Shown one piece after another: positions 47,100 through 57,669 of a DNA stretch of 64,000 bases. Where the stretch lies: contig NW_020639929.1 in assembly GCF_003573695.1 (NCBI RefSeq), positions 896,406-960,405 on the forward strand. The letters run 5' to 3'. The DNA comes from Papaver somniferum (taxonomy: Eukaryota; Streptophyta; Magnoliopsida; Ranunculales; Papaveraceae). The notes below the pieces were generated by a model. It had not been told where the DNA came from and searched no databases. It worked only from the letters and a program-made list of their open reading frames with translations. Position 1 is the first letter of the stretch; every line of letters begins with the position of its first letter. The position numbers and the translations under genes are program-made.

Positions 47100-47564
47100 T
47101 AGCGTTGTATGGGTAATCATTACCCGAAACCGAAATCGGGCCTGGTAGATTTTGGTCCGGTTCCGGGTCCTAAAGTTGGACCCACTAGCAACTCAGGACC
47201 CGAAGGGTATTACCCAATTGGACCCGAAATGTTAACGGGTCTAAACGGATAATACCCGTCGGTACCCGGTTATTCAATATTTCTTACATTAATCTTTATT
47301 TAGAACATTAACAAAGAAATAGTAATAAATTATTACAAAAAGAATTCTGATTCAAGCCAAAAAGAGAAGGATATTAAGTTCTTCGAGATCTTTTTATATT
47401 TTTTTTAATACCCAACTGGTATACATAATTGACTGGTGCGGTTCTGGGTCTACAAATATAGGAACCGGATCTGAAACCACTAATTAGGAAACTGGACCCG
47501 ACTCTTATAAGTAACGTCTAGGTCTTGTGGTACTCGGGAAGACCCGGACCCATTGACATCCCTA
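47100..47564. mobile_element. Non-autonomous hAT-like element 2
   Basis: 465 bp. The right end reads GACCCGGACCCATTGACATC CCTA, and the left end TAGCGTTGTATGGGT is its diverged inverse. Flanked by TCCATTAC (47092-47099) and TCCATGAC (47565-47572), an 8-bp duplication with one change. Subterminal repeats of GGACCCG and TACCCG are typical of this group of plant hAT miniature elements. Confidence 0.82.
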
Positions 47565-47745
47565 TCCATGACCTTTTTTTTAAAAAAAAACTAGCCTAAC
47601 AACAGACCCTAAGCAACAGAACTAGAAATCATTCTTGGTGTAGTAATATCCATTACACCAAAATTAAACTAAGCATATAGAAAATCAGGCAGAATGCCAA
47701 TCTACGTGCCTTCATGCTTCCTAGAAGCTCCATCTTTAGCCAATT

Positions 47746-48148
47746 TATTAGAGCATTGCTCGGTCGAACTCCCAAGTGATGCTATCTCTAGTCTACATTT
47801 ATTCAAATCTCAGATTAGGATAGAAGTATGTAGTTGAGTACCAGACATCACTGCGTTCTACCGTTTGAAGAAGAAGATCAACCGAAGCTTTTGGAGAACT
47901 TCATCAACAAACGGTAAGTTAAGACTGAACCATCTATTCTCAAGTTTTCACCTTTCTATCTATGTGACAATGTCGTACGACTAAATTAGACATTACATGT
48001 ATAACATAAATTTCGAGTCAATTTATCTTGATAATCATTTTTGAAATATGTTAAGCTTAAGAACATTTTTTCATACTTGATGAATTTGGTTAAGAACAAT
48101 TTATTGTTTATGACCTAAATTATGATTCAAGATTTAATCATTTAAAAA
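47746..48148 (+). mobile_element. Copia-type LTR fragment, copy Z
   Basis: The first 400 bases of the X/Y family LTR: ATTGCTCGGTCGAACTC, GCGTTCTACCGTTTGAAG and AAGATCAACCGAAGCTTTTG match X at 41912-42120. Cut at about 48148. Confidence 0.6.
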
Positions 48149-49369
48149 ATCCATTACACCTTTTTAATGGATTAGAAACTTAGATTATCAACAATACTAG
48201 TGTTGTTGCTAATTTTTCGCAATGGCAGATTGCTGTTGCGAATTTTGTGACTGTAAAATTTCGGTTGCGAATAGAAACTGTTGTGTGCTAACGCGTGTGA
48301 AGTGCGCGTGTGGTCGGAACACTGGGACTAGTTTTTACGGTCAAGACTTCTTCTTTTTTCCACCATTAAGCCACATCTATCCTATATCCCTCTCATTATC
48401 AAGTTTCCTTCTCATTTTTTCTCATCCATAGAACACCTCTCTTTCATCTCCTCTCCACAGAAGCTCTGAAGAACAACTGAAATCAACCAGGTTTTGAGTC
48501 TCTTTCATATCTTTTCGTTTCAGTTTATAAGGTTTAGAGATTTTGCGATTTCTAGGGTTTCAGCTGTGAATTTTATTTTAGTTTATCGATTTTAGGGTTT
48601 AAACTGTTAATCTTCCATTTTCAATTTTAGGGATTTGGATTTCAGTTTTTCGATTTCAGGTTTATATGTTTTACTGCAATCCAACTAGGTTTATGTTTTA
48701 CTGAAATTTCGTTATGTTTGTTCTTTGTAAGCTATTTTTTCTGAGTCTCATGATTTCATTCCAATCAACTCTCACTATTTCTTTCTCTATCTGATTTAGT
48801 TGAATTTTTTTTTCTCTAGATTCAGTTGATGTGTGTTGTTTTTACAAACCCTGAAAACATCTCTTTTGATGCTTCTTTGTCTGGACTTAGAGTTTCATTA
48901 TCAATTTGGATTTAGGTTCCTCTTGGTTGTCTTTCTGTAGATTTGAAATCTGAAGATTTGAGTTTTAATTAAGTGAGTGATTCATAGAAACCTTGTATCT
49001 TGATTAATCAAGGGGGAAGGTGATAATGTTGCTACTGATTGAGTTTTGGGAGAAGAAAATAAATTAAGGTTTTTGTCTTGAGAGGATAAAATCAAGAGTA
49101 GATGTAGAATCAGTTGAGATCCCTGGTGATTTATGGTAGTGGTGTTAAATCAAGTGTTTATCCAAACTGAGGAGGTTGAAGAAAAGGTAAATTAGGGGTT
49201 TCTATTTAATGATTAATTCATGTGAATTTTGATTGATAAGCTGAATTTTAGTGATGGGTTTTATCTAAGCATCCACAACTAGTTGAGGGGATAACCGCTG
49301 ATGTAAGTATTGACTGATCATATTTGGCGATCTTTTAAGTTTTTTAATCTTTTAACTATATTGTTATAT
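48149..49369. other. No recognised gene; leader-like sequence
   Basis: A pyrimidine-rich stretch at about 48345-48495 (CTCTCTTTCATCTCC) ends in ATCAACCAG/GTTTTGAG, like a 5' leader with a splice donor. Long TTTAGGG-rich sequence follows, then AAGTAT at 49305. No open frame downstream, so at best the untranslated start of a lost gene. Confidence 0.3.
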
Positions 49370-49470
49370 AGTAGAAACTCCATTAAGTAATACTTGATTA
49401 TTCAATAAGCTCTCTTAAATAATATTTTTAACTGGTCCCGAGTCGGGGACAACGTGCCATATTTTTTTGT
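49370..49470. mobile_element. Possible DNA-transposon end fragment
   Basis: TAGTAGAAACTCCATTAAGT followed by TTGATTATTCAATAAG and GGTCCCGAGTCGGGGAC resembles a terminal sequence often seen in plant DNA transposons. I find no partner end. Confidence 0.3.
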
Positions 49471-49952
49471 CAATCAACAAATTTCAATTTATTCAAATCA
49501 AAATGTGATTACATGATTACTTACAAGAATAGAAAAATATCAAAGTACAAGATAATAAAAACCCTAATACAAATGAAGATATCAATTACAAATAAATCGC
49601 GAAAAGAAAAAGTCATATACCGTAAAGATACCCAATTTTTGTAAATGTAGTAGGGAAGTATAACCATGATCCTCATTCAAATAATAATAATAATAAAGAG
49701 AAGTTGAACCCTCTAAAACACTTCCATTACTAATAATACGATTACACAAACTACAAAGAAGAAAATGAATCTTAATATCTAAAAACAAAAGAGGGAAAAA
49801 AAATGGAAAAAAACAACTACTGGTTCATACGTAGATGAAGAAATCTTTAGGAGATATAAAAGAAAAAGAAAAATAAAAAAGAACAGAAAAAAATTACAAA
49901 ACAACTAGAGATTTTCTTTTACTTTTTCTTCTTTTTTCCTTCTTCTTATGTT

Positions 49953-50266
49953 TTACTTTATGGATTTCTTGTCATCCTTCTCTTTTTTCCTGTCCTTCTT
50001 CCCAGAATATCCCATAAATACCTTACCTTTGTTCTTTCTATTGCTACTACCTTCTCCTTGTTTACCGGTGGCAGCATCAGGAACACCACTGGCTATGTAG
50101 TAACATGTTTGTACCTGTCCTTGGGGGATGATACTAGTCGGGGCACTAGGAAAGCTATCGGTAGGGGGTGGAGGATCGGAAACTCCCTGGCACCTTGGTA
50201 GAAGAGAGCCTCAAAACTCTAAAATCGAAGGCCGCAGACCCTGCACCCAAAGATATCAGTAAACAT
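49953..50266 (-). pseudogene. Small unidentified gene remnant with promoter
   Basis: On the minus strand: CCTATAAATT at about 50364, a GA-rich leader, ATG at 50266 (MFTDIFGCRVCGLRF, with a CxxC pair), a stop at 50219, and in another frame an open stretch 50210-49953 with QGVSDPPPPTDSFPSAPTSI, QTCYYIASGVPDAATG and a Lys/Asp-rich end (GKKDRKKEKDDKKSIK). The two frames differ by one shift within 10 codons, so this looks like one small gene with a frameshift. Family not recognised. The sequence is too well ordered (Pro/Ser turn, basic tail) to be random, but could also be an old gene fragment. Confidence 0.35.
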
Positions 50267-50517
50267 AATGTTCTTCAGTTCTTTTTTTTCTCACTCACTC
50301 ACTCTTTTCTTTTCCTTTCTTTCTTTCTCTGTAGTTAGTCAAGCAACGAAGCAATAATTTATAGGTGAAAGGGAAAAAGGAAAGGTCCATCTGACGTCAT
50401 AGTCTCTCCTCCGTCTCATCTGTTTTTATCTATTATTGTGATTTAGAAGAAGAATAAAGTAGATTATGTTAGTCATGTTGTAGTGGGTTGATATTAAGTT
50501 GTCACCGATTAAAAGAA

Positions 50518-51780
50518 CAAGCTTATTATCGGTGCGGCATGGTTTATTAGAGAGGCAGCATACTAATAAGACAAAAAGGATCATTACATGATCATTCAAG
50601 GTGTCCTTTATCAAAAAAAAAACTGGAAATGACAAATTAACCCTCAGTATTGATAACCTAGTTTAGTGATGATAATCAAATTTAATGTTAATGATTAATT
50701 TCACTTATATTAACTCAAAATGAAAACAAAATTACATTTTTAGAGTTAAAAAAAAAAAGTTCAGAGGAGAAGAAAAAGAAAAACTTTTGTGATATTTGTG
50801 AAGCCCTAGATTTTGATTCACTCAACCAAAATGAGTGATTCCAGTGACCCGGTATACTTCTAAATTAGTTCCCATTAGCTTTTTCTCACTCAAAATTATC
50901 TAAAGTACGTAACAAAATCAAAACTTTTAAATATTCAGAAGAACTTACGGTTGCAATTTTGCTCGTGACCGACTGTAACTCTTAGTTACGGTTCGTAAGT
51001 TATCGAATACCAACCGTAACTGGTTAAATTTGGGGAAGATCCAATCGTAAAACCAGTTACGGCTGGTAATTAAATTTGGACAACAACCGTAACAAAATTA
51101 CGGTTGGTAACTAATGAATCGAGACCAACCGTAACTACCCTACGGTTGGTGTGTCAACTTAACTTTTGAACCGTAAATCATTATTTGATAAATTCTTAAG
51201 ACACATGATTATTTACGATTCGTATGGTTGTTTGAGTTACAAACCGTAACTCAATTACGGTTGCTAAATATGATGCAAATACAAATCGTAACTGAACATA
51301 TTTCTCAAAACGAAGAACTTAGAGTTGGTATTTGAGTTAAAACCAACCGTAACATCAACCCAATCTACAGTTACGGTTCGTATTTGAGTTATTACCAACC
51401 GTAACTCACACGCAACCAGAAATTTCAATTTCAATTTTAATACAAAACCCTAATTTTGAAACAAAACTAACTCAAATCCAACACAATAAACTAAACCCTA
51501 AATGGATTTTTCCAAATGTTTTTCAAATTGCCGATTAATCGAAGACAATGAAATTTTCAGTTTTGATGGAGGTTACGGTTGATGGAGGAGAAGAGAAGAT
51601 GAAAAAAATTTTTGATTTGATTTTTTCTGATTCATTAGGTTTAAAAAAAACTGGTTTGATTTTGGTTGTTTAAGGTGAAAAGGATAATCTAGTCAATTTA
51701 TATCCCTTAACCAACTAGAGGAACATTACTATCACACTGCCGCCCCTCTAATAAACCATGCCGTTCCTATAATAAGCTTG
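50518..51780. mobile_element. Non-autonomous hAT-like element 3
   Basis: 1,263 bp with long inverted ends: CAAGCTTATTAT, then CGGCATGGTTTATTAGAG, pair with CTCTAATAAACCATGCCG and ATAATAAGCTTG. Flanked by exact 8-bp duplication TAAAAGAA (50510-50517 and 51781-51788). The middle (50940-51420) holds about 15 copies of a TTACGGTTGGTA motif in both orientations. No transposase. Confidence 0.9.
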
Positions 51781-51788
51781 TAAAAGAA

Positions 51789-52740
51789 GGGGTTTTCATT
51801 CATTTGATTTCAATTTGTTGACCAAAATTCTAATACTTGAGATGAAGCGATGGATCCTTACACGCTTTGCTACCAATTAAAGCTCTATGATGTGTGTTTG
51901 ATTTTTTTGTTACTTGAATGTTTAGTTTCAAAACTGAATATCTACTGCTGCAATCAATGGGATTTAGTAAAAAGAAAAAGGTTCTGTAGAAATTCAAGTA
52001 TAGATTGCTTGTAAATTTCCTAGTTGTCAATTAGTTGAAACTTTAGGTATAATAGATGATAAATTCACTAGGTGTTAACGAGAAACAGTAGGTAACTATG
52101 GCAAGACATTATGATAAGATAAAATAACGTATCCCTATATGTGGTGGGAAAGACTTCCAAAATCCAACAAACCCTAATACACAGTTTAATTCAAAAAGAA
52201 TAAACCAGATTTCATTCAATTATGAATAAACAATGAGACCAAACTTTCTTGATAATCATAAACCGAAGCAGTTCTTATACATAATAATGTACAAAACAAT
52301 GAAAATTCACAAGATATATACAGATTAAAAAGAAAGAAGAAGAAAACATTAGAAATTTTCGATCTAACCATTAACAAAATTAGGTAAGAGGAATTCAATA
52401 ATTTTACAAGACCTCACAAATTCTATCAAAGATTCTAATTGAAAACTATATCAAGGATTCAGTATCTTCTTCCATTAGGGGGTAAAGGTAGATTTCTACC
52501 AATCAAGAAAATTATCTTCTTCTGCTTTGAAAAATCAAACAACTAGAATAACATGATAACGAAAAGGAATGCAATAATGTTTACATGTATTCTATGGAGA
52601 AATAAAGAAATAGAGGCATACGGAATGTATTGAGGATTCTTATCCGAAGAAGAAGAAAAGAAGATTTTGAACCTACCAAATTAACAATTCGCTAAAATTA
52701 TAAGATCCTATGTACGCCCCATATTTCATATGAATTAATA
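51789..52740. other. No recognised feature
   Basis: AT-rich, no gene or repeat that I can name. Short ORFs on the minus strand lack motifs. Confidence 0.4.
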
Positions 52741-52745
52741 ATTCA

Positions 52746-52771
52746 TTATATATATATATATATATATATAT
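52746..52771. repeat. (TA)n microsatellite
   Basis: About 13 TA units. Confidence 0.95.
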
Positions 52772-52939
52772 TCAATAAATCAATGATATATGAAGACTTT
52801 TCAAAACATGATTAAGTTGTCTTATGCTTTTTGTTAAAATCAATAACACACTGAATTTCATCTCTAATTTTTTTATTATAGTAAGAATTTTTGGTGTTGT
52901 TTTCTCATAACTCAGTAACAAATTACCCAATTATTGTAT

Positions 52940-53250
52940 TTATATAGGAAATATTTTTATTTTATAAGAAAAGTAATTTGATATTGTGTTTATAAAAATA
53001 TGATTTGATATTGTAATTATAAAAATTGTGTTTATATGGAAAATAAAAATATGATTTGATATTGTGTTAATAAAAATATGATATGATATTTGGTTTATAA
53101 AAATATGATTTGATTATAGTATTGATATTGTGTTTATATAAAAAATGAAAATATGATTTGATGTTGTGTTTATAAAATGATTTGATATTTTGTTTATAAA
53201 AATATGATTTGATACTGATATTGTGTTTATATAGAACATAAAAAATACGC
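52940..53250 (+). repeat. 27-bp AT-rich tandem repeat
   Basis: Eight or so units of GATTTGATATTGTGTTTATA followed by AAAATAT, some extended to about 50 bp by TATGGAAAATAAA. Confidence 0.8.
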
Positions 53251-53299
53251 CTTTTTGTTTATATAGAAAAAAGTTATTTGATAATAAATTTATAAGTTA

Positions 53300-54020
53300 A
53301 TATCTCGCTTATTAATAAATTTTACACAAAATTGGTCAAAAAGACCAAAACAAACATTTCCTGGGTGAAACGAACTGCTAGGTTTAGATACTGTTTATAT
53401 GGACATTAAACAGAAAAATATTGTTCATTTAGCCAAAAAGGATATTTGACCCAGGAAAATAAAAACCAAAAAATATCAATCACCTAAAATACCCCTTAAC
53501 TGCCAAACGCGACCATTGAACCATGGAAAAGCGCCAGTTCCTTTGCCTGAATGATTACATAAAAACTTGACCAAAATCTAGTCTTCTAGCTTGTCTTTCA
53601 AACTGAACTTGGTCTCTTGTAAACAACATCTTCACACACGACTGCATTCCTTGTAATCAACAGCATCATAACCATTTAATCTTCAATCCCCTGTAACTCC
53701 AGCGACCACAACTCCACTAGACACCAAGAATAAGAAGAAAATCCTTGTTCTGCACCACCTTATATCATCGGTTCTCAGACTCGAACCATTATCCATCTGC
53801 AGCTGTACTGAAACCTTCTCATTCTGCGACAACATCATCACAACTGCCAATTCCAGAGACCCATTTGTAGCTTCTTGCCTGCTATCTCAGTATCACCAGC
53901 TTCTTTATTATAGCTACCAGCTGCAATCAGAAGTTCAGCAACAAATCGACATCCGGTTAGACGTAAGTTCCATGGTTAGATTACTGGCCTCCTCAAATAT
54001 GTGTAAGCTTGACATGTTAC
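53300..54020. other. No recognised gene
   Basis: Non-coding at 53300-53600 (repeat-like, TTGGTCAAAAAGACCAAAA at 53333). From 53600 to 54000 the sequence is less AT-rich and resembles transcribed non-coding or 3' flank, on the downstream side of the STT3B fragments. Confidence 0.3.
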
Positions 54021-54531
54021 TTTTCCATTCATTCCAGTCCTCCTTACTCTGTCATAACCTTTACCATCCGTTCCCACAAATCTAAGAAAGGAGGGAGACA
54101 AAAGTGAGGAAACAAACCATGAAATCCAAGAAGGTAATTTCAGAGGTGAAATTCAGGATTGAAGACTGGAAAACATACCTGTAATATGTGGGTTTGTACA
54201 TGAGGGACCAGAAACCTCTTCTGCATTTTGGACTTAATGGAAGTCTTCAGTACAGGTTCTTTTTCTTTTTTCTTTTTTTTCTTAGATAGATGTTCCTTTA
54301 GAAATTTTTCGCTTTTCTCAGCAGCCGCATTTGAATCAGCATTGGTTGTGTTGTTTGTACCACGTCCCGGGGAGAAATGTACACAAGCAAGAAAACAAGA
54401 AACAGGCTTACACCAGAGTCCCCTGGTAAACAAGGAAGATGAAATTTTAATGACCTTGTGAAGACGTCAAAAGCTCCAGAAAGTGCAATTCTGGCGATAA
54501 TGCATCCTGCTGCAGCAAATACAAGCCGAAC
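54021..54531 (-). pseudogene. STT3B: STT3B fragment 2 (oligosaccharyltransferase catalytic subunit)
   Basis: Minus strand. Exon 54531-54179 starts VRLVFAAAGCIIARIALSGA, then FDVFTRSLKFHLP, equal to a transmembrane segment and loop of plant STT3B (VRLMLVLAP..ALS.AFDVFTRS.KF). After a frameshift near 54410 comes the Lys-rich loop LSKKKKKKEKEPVLKTSIKS and KRFLVPH. A second exon (54081-54021) reads FVGTDGKGYDRVRRTG, equal to the luminal RFVETDGKGYDRVRRTE segment near the C-terminus. Splice signals are kept (CAG/GTATG at 54178; TTTCTTAG before 54081). Everything from CVWAAAEAY to the PTMLN region is missing between them, yet part of it lies upstream at 56353-56961. STT3B transfers the glycan to Asn in the ER lumen; this copy cannot. 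Confidence 0.85.
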
Positions 54532-55011
54532 CTGGAAGGGTATCTTTTCCTGAAACTTGCCTTTGATGGTTCACAACCATTTGAATCCATTCAAAAACAT
54601 CGGCACAAACAATTCCGATAGTTCTCTCTATGAAAGATGTCCCATTTGGATTACCCCCAATTCCTTAAAAACTAGCAGTAAATCGAGCCATAACCGGGGA
54701 ACATCAAACCTGATTTTAATCATATTACATGGTCAATTCATATTTATTTTGACAATCAATGCTATGAATGAACTTGCAATATGTTGAATTGAATGATAAA
54801 ATTCAGTAAGCTATTTCCTAGAGTAAAATGGAAGTGGATGCTGTTGCGTCGCATTCCATCTCTGCAAGTGCTTGTGTTAAAGATTTTGCTAGTATGTTTG
54901 CACAAGTGCCTATGCAAAAACCAATCAACGCATGCATTGACTCGTATTATCACACCAAGAGGAGCTGCCTGCAAAAACAATTCACACCAAGAGGAGCTGC
55001 AAAAACAGGAC
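54532..55011. other. No gene recognised
   Basis: Between STT3B fragment 2 and the tRNA. Two copies of TTCACACCAAGAGGAGCTGC (one imperfect) lie at about 54950-55000. ORFs here are chance frames. Confidence 0.35.
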
Positions 55012-55019
55012 AAAAAAAA
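55012..55019 (-). terminator. Pol III terminator of tRNA-Ser
   Basis: Eight T on the minus strand, one base behind the tRNA 3' end. Confidence 0.85.
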
Positions 55020-55020
55020 C

Positions 55021-55102
55021 CGTGGTCGGCAGGATTCGAACCTGCGCGGGCAAAGCCCACATGATTTCTAGTCATGCCCGATAACCACTCCGGCACGACC
55101 AC
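55021..55102 (-). tRNA. tRNA-Ser (anticodon AGA)
   Basis: 82 nt, no intron. Acceptor stem GTGGTCG/CGACCAC with discriminator G; D arm with GCCGAGTGGTTA-like sequence (here GCCGGAGTGGTTA); anticodon stem CATGA/TCATG around CTAGAAA (AGA at 55069-55067); long variable arm GTGGGCTTTGCCCGC typical of Ser; B box GGTTCGAATCC. Decodes UCU, and UCC/UCA if A34 is changed to inosine. All stems pair, so it is likely functional. CCA is not encoded, as expected for a nuclear gene. Confidence 0.97.
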
Positions 55103-55550
55103 GTTGTTGTACTCTTGGGGGTTGAATATGCCATTCTTCTAAGTAGACTCTTCGGGGTTAGCCATGGACCTAGGACGATAGAAGAGATCTAGAAATTTGA
55201 GAAGAAGTAGAGGAGCAGAATCCGAAGAGGAGAGGAAATTGGGAAAGGAAAGCGGGAAGGGCCCACACATCAACGTAGGACCCACACAATTGACCTATTC
55301 TGTACCAATTTGACCTGGTTTGACCACCAGTATTCCGATTTAATACCAACTCGAACCGCGTGAATTCACACGGTTATGTTATGCGACTGAACTCTGAAAC
55401 CTCCGGTGTCAAACTCGGGTTTTATTTAGCACTTGCCATCAAGTTTAGCACACGCAATTCTTATATTAGGAATCAGAAACCAGACCATATACTAGCAAGC
55501 TAAGATGTAGAAGCTGAAGTTTAGTTTCTATATATCGTCCTCAGTAACAC

Positions 55551-55558
55551 TATAAATA
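55551..55558 (+). promoter_or_regulatory. TATA box of the small gene at 55673
   Basis: TATAAATA, 115 bases before the ATG, with a leader that may hold a short intron (CAG/GTACTTC at 55629 to TTTAG at 55662). Confidence 0.5.
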
Positions 55559-55672
55559 CTGTTATAAGGTCTCAACCAAGCATAACAAAAAATTTCAGAC
55601 AGCGAAGTCCTGGTAACAAAATATAATCAGGTACTTCTTCTTTTGCTTCTTATTTTTCTTTAGTAAAAAATC

Positions 55673-56098
55673 ATGGCAGAGGGGGGTCAGTTACGTGATC
55701 AAAAACGTTACTTGTATGGTAGATTGTTTGGTAGTGATTTTGAAGATGATTCGCTTAGAGATGTTGAACCATCTCTTGTTGATTTGAGACGACAAACGGA
55801 ACCCAAAGAAAGATGTGTTCTCAGGCTTAGAGTGAGAAAGATACCAGGGACTAATATGTATCAAAACCTTTCTTATAAAAATCAAGATGATGTAATTCAA
55901 GAGCCCAAAATAGTTGAAGCTGCTAAAAGGAAATTACATTGTGAAGAAAGACAAGAAAAGGCGGGGAACAAGAGTGCTAAACCAAAGCGGGTGAGCAAGT
56001 GTGCTAAGAAGAACCATGGAGACAGCGTCAGGGCGCGAATAGAGTGGAGAAGTAAACATCTATCGGTGCGTAAAAGTAAACATCTGTCCGTTCAATAG
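55673..56098 (+). CDS. Small basic protein, function unknown
   Basis: 141 codons from ATG to TAG. The start is supported by a good plant context (AATCATGGCAG, MAEGG). The first half is mixed and acidic (LFGSDFEDDSLRDVEP), then VLRLRVRKIPGTNMYQN, then a strongly basic Lys/Arg-rich second half, probably disordered, which could bind nucleic acid or direct nuclear entry. The C-terminus carries a direct repeat of SKHLSV. No signal peptide or membrane segment. A TATA box lies at a normal distance upstream, and this is the only gene-like ORF here without a break. It may be a first exon or a gene fragment that gained a stop; I do not recognise the family. Confidence 0.5.
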   Translation: MAEGGQLRDQKRYLYGRLFGSDFEDDSLRDVEPSLVDLRRQTEPKERCVLRLRVRKIPGTNMYQNLSYKNQDDVIQEPKIVEAAKRKLHCEERQEKAGNKSAKPKRVSKCAKKNHGDSVRARIEWRSKHLSVRKSKHLSVQ

Positions 56099-56124
56099 CC
56101 CAAACTCCTGATGGGATTCGGATT

Positions 56125-56126
<2 letters not shown>

Positions 56127-56156
<30 letters not shown>
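56127..56156 (+). repeat. Run of 30 T
   Basis: Seen directly, 29 bases behind the stop of the small gene. Confidence 0.95.
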
Positions 56157-56157
<1 letters not shown>

Positions 56158-56352
56158 TAAACACCACCTCCGATACGAAAAAGTTACTCTCAGTTTTCAT
56201 TTTTGTTGATATCATAGATGAAATATAAGAGACCAGACATATATACGAAATTGGTGCAAAGCCACAGTGTCAACTTACGAGAAACGAGTATTACCAAAAG
56301 GAGAAACGAGACTGTCTTAAAATGATAAAATCTAGTTACAGTGTCAACTTAC

Positions 56353-56961
56353 GAGATAGTCAGGCTCCTTGATGTGAGGAAAAACACCAACTCCAATACG
56401 AACCATCCACAGATACTTATTTGTTACATCGCTACGGTATCCAACGAGACCTGAATATCAAAAATTTAGAATCAAGTCAGAGCGGTTCCACATTGATATC
56501 TTGAATGGCCCACAATTATTTACCAAGCTAACCTCCAAAGACGACAAGAACATATTTTACCTGGCAGTTGCAACATTTGCGATATGTGAGTTACTCCAGG
56601 CATTGTTATCAACAAAGACAGTATGATTAGCCATCGCGGTAGTTTGGTAACCATAGTCCTCCCATGATGCAAACTACAGGAATACTTCATCAGTTTTAAA
56701 ACCATCATAATGTTTCTTCTGATTAGCAGCACCAGATTATCAGGTCTTAAGCAGCAAAGATAGTCAAACAAACCACATTCTCAGGATCAAAGCGACTCAC
56801 ATACATATACAAGGTGGTAAGTATAACAGTCGGAGGTAGACTGACCAAGCATGAGCTTCTCTAAAATCATCGAACCATAAAAGGAGGTGCGCATGTGAAT
56901 GAGAACTTAGAACGATAAAAGGAGCTGAGTAAGCCTCAGCAGCATCCCAGACACATTGAAT
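56353..56961 (-). pseudogene. STT3B: STT3B fragment 1 (catalytic luminal domain)
   Basis: Minus strand, three exon pieces. About 56961-56842: [20 protein letters not shown] and [10 protein letters not shown] (family [30 protein letters not shown]). 56673-56533: [35 protein letters not shown], then [10 protein letters not shown]. 56450-56353: [19 protein letters not shown] and [10 protein letters not shown] with donor GTAAGT. Lesions: the invariant WWDYG substrate-recognition motif reads WEDYG, and the piece MSSPEKAAWEIFNSLD expected between ATA and VKY is gone with a frameshift. Splice junctions are otherwise exact (GGAG/GTTAGC to TATTCAG/GTCTC restores GGLVGY). A decayed, intron-containing gene. 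Confidence 0.9.
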
Positions 56962-57669
56962 CTACACAGAATTTATTAGCACTAAAAGATGATGTCTACA
57001 CCTTACCAGACAACTTTTACATAATGCTGAGAAGGGTCTTAGTTAGATCATTTATCAGAGAATGACTTTGGTTATCAAATGGTTGAACCACCGCGATCAA
57101 TTTACTTACAGTACTTGGTTGGCGTTCGTCATAAAAAATTATGCAGAATTATGAGTTTAATAGATCATGTTGAATTACTTATCTAGAAGGCCTCGGTCAG
57201 ATGTACATGTTTCTATAACAGTAATGAGGAACTGAACCATCATATCTCCAATTTTAACTGGCAAAGTAACGATTTTTCAAAGAGCAATACTCAAGTATAT
57301 ATACAGTAATCAAAGACTCGGTGATATAAAAGAGTTACCTTGACAAAGAAGTTGATCAAAAACATATTGCCTAAGCCGTAAATCATTAGAATAACCAAGA
57401 AAGATGTAAATACTCAAAGAAATTAGACTAGTACATCATCCTTCGTATCTCAGTTATTATTCTCCTCAGTTGACTATCCTCACAGGTATCTCAGTCAAAA
57501 CATATCATACCTAACATAAACAAAGTTGATTAACACCCTAAAATTACAAACACTTTGATTCAAAACACTTATCTGTAAAAATATCTTTCCAACACAGAAC
57601 AAAACACTGCAATTTTAGCTCTCCCTGCGCTAGAACACATTAAAGAAGAAACAAATTCAACATTTAAAG
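56962..57669. other. No gene recognised
   Basis: Intron-like, AT-rich sequence between STT3B fragment 1 and the bZIP fragment. I looked for the missing STT3B exons here and did not find them. Confidence 0.4.

Noticed and set aside
48222..48431. Cys-rich 69-codon ORF
   Set aside because: The Cys cluster ends in a Phe/Ser/Leu tail from pyrimidine-rich DNA; no family recognised and no promoter seen.
54557..55071. Plus-strand ORFs around the tRNA
   Set aside because: They run through the tRNA gene and lack any motif.
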